From positions 189,048 through 253,047 of the forward strand of contig CALNXK010000386.1 in the NCBI GenBank assembly GCA_942486035.1: a DNA stretch of 64,000 bases, in the 5' to 3' direction. Shown here piece by piece: positions 35,009 through 47,108 of the stretch. Each line of letters opens with the position of its first letter. Positions within the stretch are counted from its first letter, which is position 1. The notes below the pieces were generated by a model that ran no database searches, was not told where the DNA came from, and saw only the letters and a list, made by a program, of their open reading frames with translations. Source of the DNA: Porites lobata. Lineage: Eukaryota; Cnidaria; Anthozoa; Scleractinia; Poritidae. The position numbers and the translations under genes are program-made.

Positions 35009-35706
35009 AGACAGTTCTTCATATTTATGTTTAGCAAACGTACGGGAATGTTGTACTGTATGTGAAGATAAAAGTGTTCTTCATTCAATGTAGGGTAGAT
35101 ACATAAATAGAAAGTGACTAAGTTGGGATCACGAAAATTACATATTTGCTCAAACGTGTACACTATATTACTCCAACAAAAATTAAAAATTTTGTGATAC
35201 CCTCAAACTTAGTGGGTGTGTTCCTTGGTTTTTGGCGGGCTTTCATTGAGCCCATGGCGATTGTAAATTGGAACGGAAACACGTCTAAGAGACAAAGATA
35301 TCCGAGACATTCCACAATGGCGTAGGAGAGTTGGGCTATACACGCTCCAACTAGACTCCAAGTAAAAAACGGAAACCAAAGAATGTCAAGTGCAAATCAA
35401 GAGCATGCAAAATAATGACAAAAAAATAATCCGAGACATTGTAAAAAGGACATTTGTCCTATAACGCCTTGAGTGAGTTGGGCACACTATAATGTAGTAA
35501 ACAATAGCCGCCAGGTCAGTAACACACCAAAATAGCCATAAATGTCAAGAACAAAACATGCCTCAATGAAGCATTTAAAATGCATGATAACATATGATAT
35601 AGCCTGCAAAGTTGTAAATGTACATGTGACACAGCATCTAATAAATGTATTGTAACATCGCCATTTAAATATCAAACTGGCCACTACAGGGCATAGAGCA
35701 CTGACT

Positions 35707-36288
35707 AAACTGTGGACGCACCCACTAACTTTAAGGCCTGCAAAACTGCCCCTCGAATGCTGCGCATAAATTTATAGTTGCCTAAATTGTTAAGATGTAC
35801 TCCATCGGGTAAGTAGAGTTCGCTTTTGGATTACCAGAAACCTCTGTGCCGTCAGTAATAACAAAAAGGCAACCGCTCTAGGACAACCTTAATATATTGG
35901 TGAAGCTTGCCCACCTTACAATTATACTCGACTGAGCTCGGTGTATGCCTACGGAGAACTTGCCCTACGACGACAAATTGAACAGAGTCAATCTGGTGCA
36001 GTTCCCGAACTAAACTTTCCAGTTCTGAACCCACAGCTGTCTGCGGCGAGAGCTCCACCAGATCGTTGGAGCCGAGCTCCAAAATAATCACATCTGGGAC
36101 CAATTGGCGCACAACATGAAAGTCGAATTTACGAATTTTGCTATCGTGCGGCCGCCAACTCCATGAAAATAAAAATCTGCTGTACCACTAATGCTGCTAA
36201 AAACCTGTATGTTCCTCTTTTTCTGCACAAACGCCTTAAGACGATGAACGAAGGAGTGCCCGATTATTAATACGTGCTGTTTAGCCAT
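35707..36288 (-). pseudogene. SGNH-hydrolase-like protein, arm 1 copy
   Basis: Starts with MAKQHVLIIGHSFVHRLKAF (block I, GHS), then VIILELGSNDLVEL (block III, GxND) and, after a frame break, DGVHLNNLGNYKF (block V, DxxH). These are the SGNH/GDSL catalytic blocks in order. Such domains occur as an accessory protein in several cnidarian transposons (for example tyrosine-recombinase elements). In this arm the GVGGRTIAKF block reads correctly but a frame break near 36110 separates it from block III. A second break near 35825 precedes the DxxH block. About 190 residues in all. Probably dead. Confidence 0.65.
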
Positions 36289-37822
36289 GAGAGTAAAGAA
36301 AATTTTAGGAAAATTAGCGGGCGCTAAGGAAAACCAAACAGAGTCCTCAGCTAGGGCACCCCAACAAGAACGAAAAAAAAAAATAAAATAAAATAAAAAG
36401 CTACTTGAGTACAAAAAAACAAACAGGGGTGGGGTAAAAATTGCACTTGCCCGGTTGTTTGTTAGCTTGTTCCTTCGGAGAAAGACATAAATTCACTATT
36501 GAAAAGCTAAACAGCTCACGATCGGCGTTGACAGTAAAGAGGGGCGAGCGATAGCGAAGCTCACGAATTTATAGCCCGCTCTATGTGTGGTGTCTAGCCA
36601 GATATCGTTATCTTGACTACCAACCTCTGCAGTTTGCACTGTAAGATAAGATAACGCCCCGCCTTATCATAAAGCCCATTATCGCGCCAAGTCAATAATG
36701 GGTCATGTTTGCCCAAACGTGACTAAGATGGGGGCACAGAATAGACTATAATGGGCTAGGGGCTCTGAGAGGCCAGCAGCAGTACCCCCTAAGGATTGGA
36801 GATAAGTTTTACAAGGTTCAGCAAAATACAATCGAACATTCGGAAATCAAACACTTAAACGATGGAACATAATCGAACACAGCAACAACCGAACATAAAC
36901 CAGTTTTATCTGGTTTCAAACAACGCGTTGCACTCAAATAAGTTAAGTATCAATTGCCTGGCTTCAATATCAAACACGAGTACGCAAAGATGTCACAGAC
37001 TGGGCGGAAAACGAGCGCTCTTTCTCCGTCAATGTCGGTATTATTTCTTTTACTTTTAATGAAGCCTTGTTATGCCAAAAGTTTAGCTTGTATTGCTTCT
37101 GTTGTGCAACAGCTTTTACACACGCCGCTTGTAGTTTTAATAGACATTTACTTTGAGATCGATAATAAGAACACTGATAGCGCTAGCTATAATGACTATT
37201 TTGTATACGCTCTACACTGTTAATAGCGTTCAGATCAAGTTGCAGTGGTCCTTTTTTACTTATTGATACTTTATAGAAGAAGATTTGACTTTTCTGGTAT
37301 CCTAAGAATATCCCCAGTTTTTGGTATTGTCCCGGGAAAGACATTTTACGTGCATGATTTTACGGTGCCATTCATGTTTCGCAGTATTAGTTGTGAATTT
37401 GTCGATTTTGAATCACTTTAACAATAAAGATTTTAGTTAATTCCGGGTTAATTAAAGAAAATGTTGTTTTTAAACTGCTTCACATACATCCTAGAGGAAG
37501 ATCTTAATTCAAATAAAACTGGCTGCGTTTTGTCTTCCTACCGAACAAAATAGAACTTGATCAGGTCGATTGAGTTCGGTAATCGAACTCACCGAAAAGT
37601 TTCAGTTCGATTATGTTCGATTACCGAAGGCGAACCAATCAAACAACAATCCTACCGATTGGGTTCGATTGAGTTCGACTGATTATTGGTTCGGTTTCGT
37701 TCGATTGACTACGCCCAGAATACTTGACAACATTGCAGCCCGTAATGAATGAAATCGTGCAAGAATGAGTTACTTCCGGGATTGAATCGCGACTGTTCAC
37801 AAACGTAGCATTTCATAATGAC

Positions 37823-38332
37823 CAGGGACACCCAACGACAGCTTTCTGTAAGATTTTTGTTCAGAGAAGCAAAAATTGTCCAAACTTTTCTATACCTTAA
37901 GGGAGGCTAAGAATTTTTAGATGACCGTTCCATTCAAGTACAATTTTGCTTCGTGAAAGCTTACCTAATAATTTCCTCCGATTTTCTGAAGTTGAATTTT
38001 CGCATTTCTCTACCTATCTTAAGCTATTCAGTTTTCGCAATAAAAGGAAACCTAAAATTTTCGTATTCCGAAAATGCGATGGAAAGAGTAACGGGAAAAA
38101 ATTCTCACTTTCGCAAAACTCTAAATTACATCTAAAATTTTCGGCAAAATAATACTGAAGCCCTCACTGGTAATTTCGAAAAGATTCAATTTGCCCTAGG
38201 ATGACCGAACAGATACAAATTTTTTAGAGCTGCTTAGAATGCATTTCTAGAGATATAAAAGCACTCTGAATAGCATAAAAATTAAGTGTTTTCAATGCAT
38301 AAGTAGGAGGAAATCGTCGTTGGGCTCCCCTG
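37823..38332. repeat. 510-bp MITE, CAGGG..CCCAACGAC ends
   Basis: The left end CAGGGACACCCAACGAC and inverted right end CAGGGGAGCCCAACGAC match. AATGA flanks both sides, a possible short target duplication. Related to the element at 38872. Mirrored at about 57142-57651. Confidence 0.6.
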
Positions 38333-38871
38333 AATGAGTTTCGTTTATTAATTAAGCAGAAATAAAACTGGCTTGGGAAGTAAAGAGATAGAGTGTTCAT
38401 TATTCCATACTAATTCATGGAAACTACTTTCATTATTTTGCAGGCAGCTCCGATAGATAACTATGAAACCAAGCGCTTTTCAGGAGAATCGTGTTATAAG
38501 GGCTTCATGTATCAGAACTGAAGTAACTTTCAAAAGTCTTAAACGGCTGTGTACGATGAAGTCTTGCTTCATTTATTTTCATTTTTATCATTATTATTAT
38601 ATTTTAAAGAATCGAAAAAGCGTACTCCTGCATCAACTAAATTGGCTGTGCTCGATAAAACCCAAAAATTCAATAAACATGCAAAGGCGGTATTAAATAT
38701 GACCAAAAAATTTTAAAAAAGGGAACAAGCAAGGATGAAACAAACCTTTTAACACTTAAAATCTTCCTTGAGTAACTGAATGTGTATTCTCTTCCAAAGA
38801 AATCTAAATCTGCACTTAATTATTGCGCAAGGAAAAAACCGTATCACTTCAAATTCTGAGTGGCAAGTGTA

Positions 38872-39282
38872 CAGGGGCACCCAATGGATCTGTTCCTCAA
38901 AATATCTGTTCTTCAGGCACATTTTTGCTGGCTGGGAGATGTGGAAGAAATAATAGTCCTTGGAAGGAAAGTGTTGCTGGGAAAAAAGATAATTCAGGGT
39001 GTCAGAGGGGATTTGAAGTCTAGAATAGCTGCTACGGGTTACTTGTATGGGTTACTTACCACTCAAGATCTGAATTGTGCCCTATGAAACTTCCCAGTAA
39101 GTCAGGTTGCAGGTTGTAAGGTTGCTGGCTGGGAACTCTTCCATCAGTCTTGCTGGGAGTGAGGAACAGATACTTTTTTCCAGCAATCTCCCAAATTGCT
39201 TAAAATAGTCTCAGAAAACTTTATTCACGCTTTGTTGTTGTTTTTAGGTCTTTTTCTCAAAATTTCCCGTTGGGTGCCCCTG
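38872..39282. repeat. 411-bp MITE, CAGGGGCACCCAA ends
   Basis: The left end CAGGGGCACCCAATGG and inverted right end CAGGGGCACCCAACGG match, flanked by AGTGTA on both sides. GAACAGAT and CCAGCAA motifs recur inside in both directions. Mirrored at about 56191-56602. Confidence 0.7.
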
Positions 39283-39557
39283 AGTGTAGTTGTGCAAATC
39301 AAACTAAGCCCGCAAGCTATTGGAATACTGAAAAAAAGGAAAAAAACTATTAAAATTAAACCTCAAAACGCGAGCCCAACATTGTACATCAGGGTAAAGT
39401 TAGTCTATAAAAGCGTACTGAATGAACAGCCGATATAAGGTGATTATATAAATTCACTTAGAGCCCGAGTAATCATTACTAATAGAAATGAATATTGTGT
39501 TTTTTATTAGTTTCCATCCGTTCCTGGTCCTTTAATTGTTTTAATGAAGAAGACTTA

Positions 39558-39689
39558 GGGCCTGTTTACATGGAGTGGAGGACCCCGGTCTAGTGGGGTT
39601 GGTTTCTTTTGTTTCCACGCTCTGGGGACACAAAACAAAAGAAACCTACCCCACTAGAACGGGTTCCCCCACTCCATGTAAACAGGGTC
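39558..39689. repeat. 132-bp foldback MITE (GGGCCTGTTTACATGGAG)
   Basis: Nearly perfect inverted arms: GGGCCTGTTTACATGGAGTG to the left, its reverse complement at the right, with the CCCCACTAG and GTTTCTTTTGTTT blocks also mirrored. Mirrored in arm 2 at about 55783-55915. Confidence 0.85.
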
Positions 39690-39714
39690 TTAAAATGGCT
39701 TATCAGACGTATTA

Positions 39715-40075
39715 GGGAATTTTAGCATCGACGACGGCGATGGAAGCGAAAACGTCACTTTTAAAATGAATTGGCGTTTTTTCAAACTTTGTCACGTTTA
39801 CCGCAATTCGCTAAAAATGTCTAATGCAGGCAAATTTTACTGAATTTGAGTCCTGGAGACCGCACTCAAGTTAAGAAAGAAAAGAAAATTTCCTCGTCGC
39901 TTGTTTACGTCCTCCATAAAACATGAAATTAGGCATTTTCACGTCGTAGTCGTGCAGTAACAGCAAAGAAATGTACAAAAAGCGTGATGCACGTGCAAAC
40001 TTGTTGTTTTGCTCAATAAAACTATTGCTTTGTTCACGTTCTTGTTGTCGTCGCGTCGTCGTTGCTAAAACTCCC
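39715..40075. mobile_element. 361-bp MITE with TA duplication
   Basis: The left end GGGAATTTTAGCATCGACGA and inverted right end GGGAGTTTTAGCAACGACGA match, with TA flanks at 39713-14 and 40076-77. A related single end sits at about 44641-44700. Mirrored in arm 2 at 55396-55758. Confidence 0.8.
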
Positions 40076-40716
40076 TATTATATGCGGCTGGGACTTCCTT
40101 CAAGTACCACTACCTGCAATGGGAAAATGCCTCGTGAATTGCTTCGCCCAAGGTTCGAGACTACAGTCGGGAATTTTATTTATCGAAGAAAAAAAAAAGG
40201 ACAAAGAAAAGGCAAGAAATAACACTACAACAATTATATTCCGGCTATGTTAAGTTCAGCTGGGGTCAGTATACCGGAAAGGCCCCTGGAAAAGAAAGAG
40301 CCGGAAATGTGTGTTTAAAAGAGGGTCTCAATGGGGGGGTGGCTTTTACGGTTATTGGCTAAAATTTTGGCTCTTTTACGGCTATCGGTTAATGTTTTTC
40401 AGTTATGGTTAACAAAAAAGTTAGCAATTAATTGATTTTGTTTCAAAGAGTTAAATATAAATAAACCTGTATTTTTTGTATCTTCAAAGCAAAATAAAGG
40501 TCTTAGGATCATCTCGGTATAAAAGGAAGCTATTCTTTTGAAAAATTTACCATTTGATAGATCATACGTTGTATAAAGTATTCCATTTCTAATATTATTT
40601 AACGCATAGAAATGTCAATAGTCAATTTAAAAATAATTTGTGAAAAAGCAAAAGCAGACACAGTCACGCGAACGTCCAACTCAAGCCGGGGTGGGACATT
40701 CATTTATAACAGAAAT

Positions 40717-41026
40717 GACCGTTTTCACACTAGAGACGGATTATTCATGAGAGATGAGTTATCCGTTTGATAATTCTCGTCAGATAGGTAGTACGTCTTA
40801 ATTTGAAAATAGAATGGTTTTAATTTTGAAAGAACCATCCGCCTAACTTTATCCCTCAATTTTGACGGACAGTTTGAAGATGGATTTTTCGTTTCAGATA
40901 GCCTGTGTACAGCCGCCCCTTCCACTCGGAAAAAATCTTAAAAGGGGTGTCCGCGGGGAAGGGGGTGACTGTACACAAGCTAGTCTCAGACGGATAATCC
41001 ATTTCTAGCTCTAGTTTAAAACGGCC
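40717..41026. repeat. 310-bp MITE (GACCGTTTT ends)
   Basis: The left end GACCGTTTTCACACTAGAGA and inverted right end GGCCGTTTTAAACTAGAGCT match, with GACGGAT(T/A)AT motifs inside each end. Similar GACGGATAATCCGTCT pieces occur outside the arms near 42922. Mirrored in arm 2 at about 54446-54755. Confidence 0.65.
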
Positions 41027-41910
41027 AATAACAAAATTCCCGTGTCCAGTGTTTTTGGTGATAGCGAAGGACTGTACAGAACGACTGTCTGCCGTTGCCT
41101 TGTCCATGCATAGGCCTCATTATTCCTCGCGGCTAATGCGTTTAGGGTCACGTTGTCCGAGCGAGTTTTTTCTCAGATACGCCACCGAAATGCCTTGACC
41201 GAGATTGCGTGGGAAGACGCCGAACAGGGACTAGGCATGGCAATGTCTACCGTAGGGACAGAGAAAACAAGGAATTGTTGTTTATCAGCAACGTGTTTTA
41301 CAAACAGTGACATCTCTGGGTGTTGTTTCACTAGTATTTCGAAGGCACGACCTCTAAAAATCGCCAATTTTATTCCCCAGCAAGAAGCCAGATTTTCGCG
41401 ATGGAAAAAATTCCTTAGCGGAATAAGTGCTGTAATATTGATCTTGCTTTCTTTCACGAGTCACTGCTGTTGAAGTAGTTTTCTTTTATTCCACTGTAAG
41501 CAATGCGTGATTGCAGCCTGTCAATGAGGTCGTGTTTGAACGCGTTTACAGACTGAACTGCGACTGTTTATACGTTTTGTTTAGTGACACGGAGGCCGAA
41601 TTTTACCTCGAGAAGACAAACGGCAAACTAGAAGGACATCCTTTCTAAGGTTTGTTTTCAGTCTCCAGTCCTCTTAATCCCTTCCTTTTATGTTTTAAAC
41701 AAAATATGACTGGCTCTTTTTAAACCAGTTCCGGGTGAAACATGAGAAAGATGCAAACGTAACAACAAAGAAATGGTCTGTGTTGAATATTCTAGTCTCT
41801 TTTTAAATATAATAGAGTCGAGGAAGATATTACATTGTAGCGCATTGCAGTTCTGTTGCAAGAAACGGATCTTAATTTTATAAAACCAGTCCTTGTCATC
41901 TCTTACTTGA

Positions 41911-42985
41911 AGATCAAGTAATATCTTTTTTGACGAGTTATGCCTCACAAGTCACACCAAAGCTAGAACATGCCTAAAAGCTGATTAGTTTTAAACAATG
42001 TGGTCACAGTTCATTTCCTAACATAAAGCTGTTTACTGACTTTCTTAAAGTAAATAATGACTTTTCAGTTTTACTACAGGTTTAACTCAATAAAAAGAAC
42101 ACATCATATTAAAGCTTACTTGAAAGGTAATTGTAACTGTTAGTCTCTCAGAATTCTTTTTATCAATTTCAGTTTGTCAAATTTCAGTAAACATGCTTTG
42201 TGTCTATTAGGTAGGAAGAACTTGGGCAAATTATGCAGCTTAAAACATCAAGAGAAGTAACTTTACATAAAGAAACATCCGGGCGATCATGCAGAACTCT
42301 GCGAATTGATAATAGATGTTAATAAATCAGTTTTTGCGTGGACAGTGCTATACTGCATATCGAAGAAGAGTAGTAAATGCTTACTATTTATTTACTTATT
42401 TATCTATTTGCTTGCTTGTTTTCCAAATTTCGCCGTTTATGAGAGGTATGTCACTTGCGTGGGCTAGGTATCTTTAGATATAAGCAAGAAATTCTTTAGC
42501 TGATTTCAAGCAGTTTGTCAGTTTCTCGAATACAAATTACTGAAATTGTTTTCAGTTAGCGCACGTTTAAAGGAGGCGCTATTGAGTAGCAGTTGATTTA
42601 ACTGCTAAACGTTAAGCCTAAGAGTGACGTATGCTTGCACTGAAGCCACTGAATGATAAGTCATGATAGCGAGAAGAAATCGTAATCAATTGGTTGGTGT
42701 GTAGTGTGTCGAAACTAAAGACTTTGTAAAACTTTAGATTGGTATTTGAATCCCTTCGTACTCCATTGCAATTCGCACAATTCTAGACATTTTAAGAAGG
42801 AAACGACGACGGGAAACAGGAAACATTGCGAAAAAAAAGAAAACCGGCAGTCCCTCTCAAGTGGTAACTTTGTCAAAAAACCGTCTAGACGTTCCGTTTA
42901 GAAATAGATATAAATTTAGAGACGGATAATCCGTCTAAGACAAGAGACAGAGACGGCATCCCCCATATACACCCTGTTCCATACT
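41911..42985. other. Spacer left flank with diverged inner inverted repeat
   Basis: Beyond the sharp end of arm 1 the symmetry continues weakly. 42415-42480 (TGTTTTCCAAATTT, then ACTTG) pairs with 53055-53121. 42549-42785 (AAGGAGGCG, TGATTTAACTGC, AAGCCTAA, GAATGATAA, GTTGGTGTGTA, TGCAATTCGCAC) pairs with 47700-47936 in the same order. No gene is seen. Confidence 0.7.
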
Positions 42986-44315
42986 CAGGCGGTGTTGGAC
43001 ACGGTCCGAAGGGCATCATGGGGAAAAAATCAAAAACGCTTCATTTGCATCTGACCTTCGCTTTGTTCACATCTCTCGTTACGCCATAAAAATACCGGGA
43101 GAAATAGTGTGATATGGGCATTACAGGTCTTCTTCCGCTTTTAAAGGACATAGCATGCGATGTTCATTTGAGAACTTTCTCTGGAAAGGTGGCCGCAATC
43201 GACGTTTACTGCTGGCTTCACAAAACTGTTATTTTCTGTGTCGAAGAGATAATTTTGGGATCGAAGCAACTCGGTACGTATCAACACATCGTTCTTACAT
43301 GTGCCTAAAGTGCTTGATTTTGAACGTAAGCTTCTCTTTAGCGCTCTTCTCACCTCAGATTTTTTTTTCCAGGTACATTGACATGTGCATGAAGGATACT
43401 GATCTTCCCATCGAAAATAATATGCAACCTATTCTGGTTTTCCAGAAGAAGCTCAGGAGGCCAAGGCAAATGTGGAATCCTCCTCCTCTAACTTGTTGTT
43501 GTTGAGGACAACAGAAAGTTAGCGGAGGTTTTCTAGTCATTTTTTTCCGTATGAATTCAGTTTTATCTGCTCGTTATTTTTTGTATGATTTATTAGGAAT
43601 CATGAAGAATCTCGCACAGAAGGTTTAACTCTTTGCGGACAAGGGCAGAAGGAAGAATCCAAGGAACTATTCAAAACGGAGGGCCTAAGGGCCACTACGA
43701 TGACATATATATTACAAAAAAAATATCATATTTTTAAAGACGAATAAAAAGGAAATGAAAGAGAGTATTCTGAGCTGATCGTGTCGTGAAAGTATTCTAA
43801 GCTGGTTCGATCGTGACCGCGCGAGTATATTTATAATGCTAAAGATGCCGCGGAATGGAGTCACGATTCACGCACGTAGGTATACTTCAAGTGGCATTTT
43901 GACCCGTAAAACGGCGGGGCCCGCTGGGGCCCGCCGACCATTTCAGATTCTTGAACAACAGAACTAATAGATTATGCTAAAAATGGAGGTCAGGGGTCGT
44001 TGAACACAGAGAAGATGTAGACTGAAAAGCATAAACAATAGCTCTTAACTAAACAAAGGGATTATGCGCATGAAGAATTACAACGAACAATATCAATAGA
44101 AAACAAACATACATCATATTGTTTTAAGAACTGCGGCTTGCTACATCTGTGTACTCAAACTTTTCCAAAAAAAATTATCGTAAATCACTTGATAAACGGC
44201 GAAAATCGAAGAAAATCGAAGAGACTACCCGCACAAAGGTGAAAGAATCAGTCCGCCATCTGCAATGATGTGATTGGACAAAATTGGTCACGTGGACCGT
44301 GTCCAACACCGCCTG
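42986..44315. mobile_element. 1330-bp TIR element carrying an EXO1-like gene fragment
   Basis: Perfect 22-bp terminal inverted repeats start CAGGCGGTGTTGGACACGGT (42986-43007; inverted at 44294-44315). A 9-bp direct repeat TTCCATACT lies immediately outside both ends (42977-42985; 44316-44324). No transposase is encoded. The cargo is the 5' part of an EXO1-like gene (43114-43505) in sense relative to the plus strand. A 9-bp duplication fits Mutator-like elements (also reported for some other families), so it resembles a Pack-MULE; the autonomous partner is not in the window. Confidence 0.85.
43114..43505 (+). pseudogene. EXO1: EXO1-like 5'-3' exonuclease, N-terminal fragment in TIR element
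   Basis: Exon 1 (43114-43277) begins MGITGLLPLLKD and continues FSGKVAAIDVYCWLHK, the N-terminal signature of EXO1 (Rad2/XPG nucleases), including the metal-binding Asp in AIDVYCWLH. A donor at 43278 (TAC|GTATCA) and the acceptor TTTTTTTTCCAG before 43373 join in frame to YIDMCMKDTD and NNMQPILVF, the next conserved EXO1 block. After that the expected DGG and the rest of the nuclease domain are lost and a stop follows at 43503-43505. EXO1 is about 800 residues or more; this is about 100. The fragment keeps its intron, so it was captured as DNA, not through mRNA. It cannot be a functional nuclease; expression is possible, since about 90 bp upstream of the ATG may come from the parent promoter. 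Confidence 0.8.
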
Positions 44316-47108
44316 TTCCATACTATTAGGTAATTCGTCTCGAGTTATTTTTAGAATTGGGATAAAGTTACCTCGCGCGAGGCGTGGATGTTTCGTGGAG
44401 GTTTCGCATGACCAAACGCCGTGCAAAACATGTCGGGCGAGAGGCAATGAAAGCGTAAAAAGATCGAGAGCATTCCTGAATATTGAAGCGAAATGAGTCG
44501 GCGCTCACCTGGGAAAAAGGAATCGCTGGACTCTTTGACAACCCGTGAAATCAGTTTAACTCGAAGTTATCGTAACCTCAGTGCTTTAATAAAATGAGAA
44601 ATTTCGCCGGTCTATTGAAACCGGTCGTTTGTACAATTTAGGGAGTTTAAGGTCCAACGACGCGGACGACAGCTAGAACGTCAAAAAAACAATAGGTTTA
44701 AGAGCGGCTTTCCGTAAATATCGACCCACGGTCGGCACAAGTTCAAAATTTGATTTCGCTCATATTTGGCTCATCGATAACCCTTAATGAGTAATGAAAC
44801 ATGCTGTAGTTAGTTTTCCCAAATAACGTGTTCTTTTGTTAAAATTCGAGAAAACGCATTTTGCCCGTTCAGAGCTCAAATCCACTTTCGGTAAAGCGAA
44901 ATTTTACACAAATTCCATTGACTCGTACGTCAAACCACAACGATTTGGCAGCCTTAGAAAAACACGAATGGTTTTTATGACCCTCTCTTTCTTATAAGTC
45001 GATAAATTTGTGAAAGGTATAATAATTTTGTGGCCAAAAAGGTATTGTTAAAAATAGGCCGTATTGACAATTTCTATCGTTCAAAATTATAGGGATAAAA
45101 TAATGCAAATTTTTCCACGCGCTATAACTTAAAATTCCGAAAATTGACTTTCTACTGCTTAACTAGGCCCCAATCTATCAGAAAGTCGAAACAAATCTCT
45201 GGGCGAACGATTTTAAGTAGCCCGCAAGACGTTGAGTTTAACCCTAATTCTGCTAAAATAACGCGACATTGCCGTGGTTAAAAATAGCGTTACACGGCCC
45301 GTCACGCCAGTTACCGATAGATATGCTTTTTAAAAACAATTCACTTAAAGGCAGATTAAAAGCCAATTCGAAATTAAATCTTTCAGTAAACCTATTATTC
45401 TTACTGATTGCAGCATTTTCTTCAGATACAACACATAGGGTCCCTGGGATAGCGTCACACACTTTCATGTTCAGTTTCAGACTGGCGATTTCCTCAAAAA
45501 ATTGTATATAAACAGAACAAAATCTAGAAACTGAAACTCATAACTGAATGAATTTTTGCATTAAGAGATATTGACGAATTAAATCATCGCCAATCAATGC
45601 CATTTGGTTTATAAGAACTAATTTCCAGACTAAGTATTGGTGCAATAGTTCTTTTCGAAGTTTTTAGCCTTGAGGGCTCTCAAAACTGAAAAAAAAGCTA
45701 CGTGGATGCCTAAGAGGAGCATATACTTGTATGACAACGTGTATGAATCATGAAGCTACTGCATGATTATATCCATGACCCATTAAAACCAACTAACACT
45801 TTGGTACTTTGCCAGGCTTACCATTAACTCAGGTTGCTTTCGACGTTTCAGTGGAAAATTCCTGAAACAAACGGAACGTCTGAAAAGGCATTCGCCTATT
45901 TTCCTGGTTCCAGGTGGAAGTTCGGATTTCATGCCCTCAGACCTTTTTTGAATATTAGTTTCTTGCTTTCGCGACCGTTTTTCATTAAACGAAACTGACT
46001 TAGGAAAATGGTAAATTAATCAGTCCTGAATTCTCCTCACCGTCCCAAACCGTGAAGCGACCGGTTTACCCATGTAAATAGTAGATAAGCCTTGTGTCCA
46101 AAAGCCCGCGATACAGCTTCTTCTCATCGCTATCTGCCGCTAGGGACATTTCGTCAAAGAGCGGTGAGAGGTGTATCGCAGACTATGCGTCATATATCTT
46201 AAGTACCTTGAGGGGCCTTGTTAAGTGCATAGTAGATCGGCAAGGGCAGATCGTTGCAATATCTTTAACTACTTATTAGAGACACCAACAGAATACTCGC
46301 TATTCCTCAACCCCAGACAAATGTTAAGAAAAATAGTTTTTCTGGAGCAGTTCTTTGGAATAGCCCTCCTATATATTGACCAGCAGCAGGCGAAGTCTCT
46401 TGGGGTTTTGAGGGCCGGCTGCAAACAATTCTTCTGGAGATCTACACGGTACTTACGTAAAGTACACTAAGGCTTTCAGTCTTATTCGGTTTGTGACAAA
46501 GACAAAGGTAAGGTTTTGGAGGCCTGCTTGGGCGTCTAAGTTTCATGGACTAAGGTTACGGAGGATGAGGAAAGTCCTCAAGTCTGTCTTTCCTTTTTAT
46601 GTGTTCGCATTCGTTCGTTACAAGGTTCTTCCTAGGTTTAGTATTATACTCTATTTTGTTTCCCTATTTTTATTGGCGGAAAAGACGATGTTCTCTTTCC
46701 AAACGCTGTTGAAAGAATAAACTTTCAGTCTTTTAACCTGTCATCTGCAGTTCAGTATTACAGCTAGAGTTTCCATGACCCTAAAAAGTCTTTCAGACCA
46801 CAATTTTGCGTAAGCCAAGAACGGGGAATAGTCGAAGGAATGATCTGGAGCAAAACAAAATGGTCGTTCCCTCTTGTCTGGAGCAGAAGGGGTGAGGCGG
46901 GGGAGGGGGGAGGTGAGTGAAACTGGGGAGAGAATCGAAAAATAAGTCTAAAAAATACAATAGAAAATAACAAAGAAAAAGTAAAAGAAAGAAAACAAGA
47001 AAGAAAAAAAAATCGCAGTCTAAAAGCAGTTGAAAAGTTAGTACTACCAAATCCGTTCCTGCTGATCAATAGCAAAGCGCCAAAAGTGCTCGACGCTCAA
47101 GGTGAATA
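44316..47108. other. Spacer centre, no gene recognised
   Basis: Contains one MITE end related to 39715 (44641-44700) and a purine-rich low-complexity tract at 46880-47020. Open frames near 46094-46470 show no family. The palindrome's centre of symmetry falls inside this part. Confidence 0.45.

Larger units (their letters stand above)
32211..37713. mobile_element. Putative 5.5-kb TIR element in arm 1 (mirrored in arm 2)
   Basis: The 15-bp CGTAGTCAATCGAAC at 32211-32225 is repeated exactly in inverted orientation at 37699-37713. Subterminal TCGAAC/GGTTCGAT motifs cluster inside both ends and recur near 33285 and 36830. The span encloses a nested MITE-like element (33488-35008) and the SGNH pseudogene. 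No clean target duplication is visible, and the two ends could belong to separate MITEs of one family. Mirror: about 57760-63262. Confidence 0.4.
31474..41910 (+). repeat. Giant inverted repeat, arm 1
   Basis: The reverse complement of 53558-64000 matches this span along its whole length. Paired coordinates add to 95468 at the inner end and 95473-95474 at the outer end, so only a few net bases of indel exist in 10.4 kb. Differences I found are mostly homopolymer lengths (for example near 36175, 38990 and 40190) plus rare substitutions (near 32133 and 33975) and single-base indels (near 31843, 39613 and 41355). Identity is therefore above 99 percent by eye. The outer limit is unknown because arm 2 leaves the window. 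Confidence 0.95.

Noticed and set aside
31987..41948. Many 60-130-codon frames in the arms, repeated in mirror in arm 2
   Set aside because: Conservation between arms only reflects near-identical DNA. They are interrupted by homopolymer indels, mostly overlap MITEs and lack family motifs, except the SGNH gene.
43114..43505. Functional EXO1 or FEN1 gene
   Set aside because: Only the first two coding segments exist; a stop follows and the TIR ends bracket the fragment.
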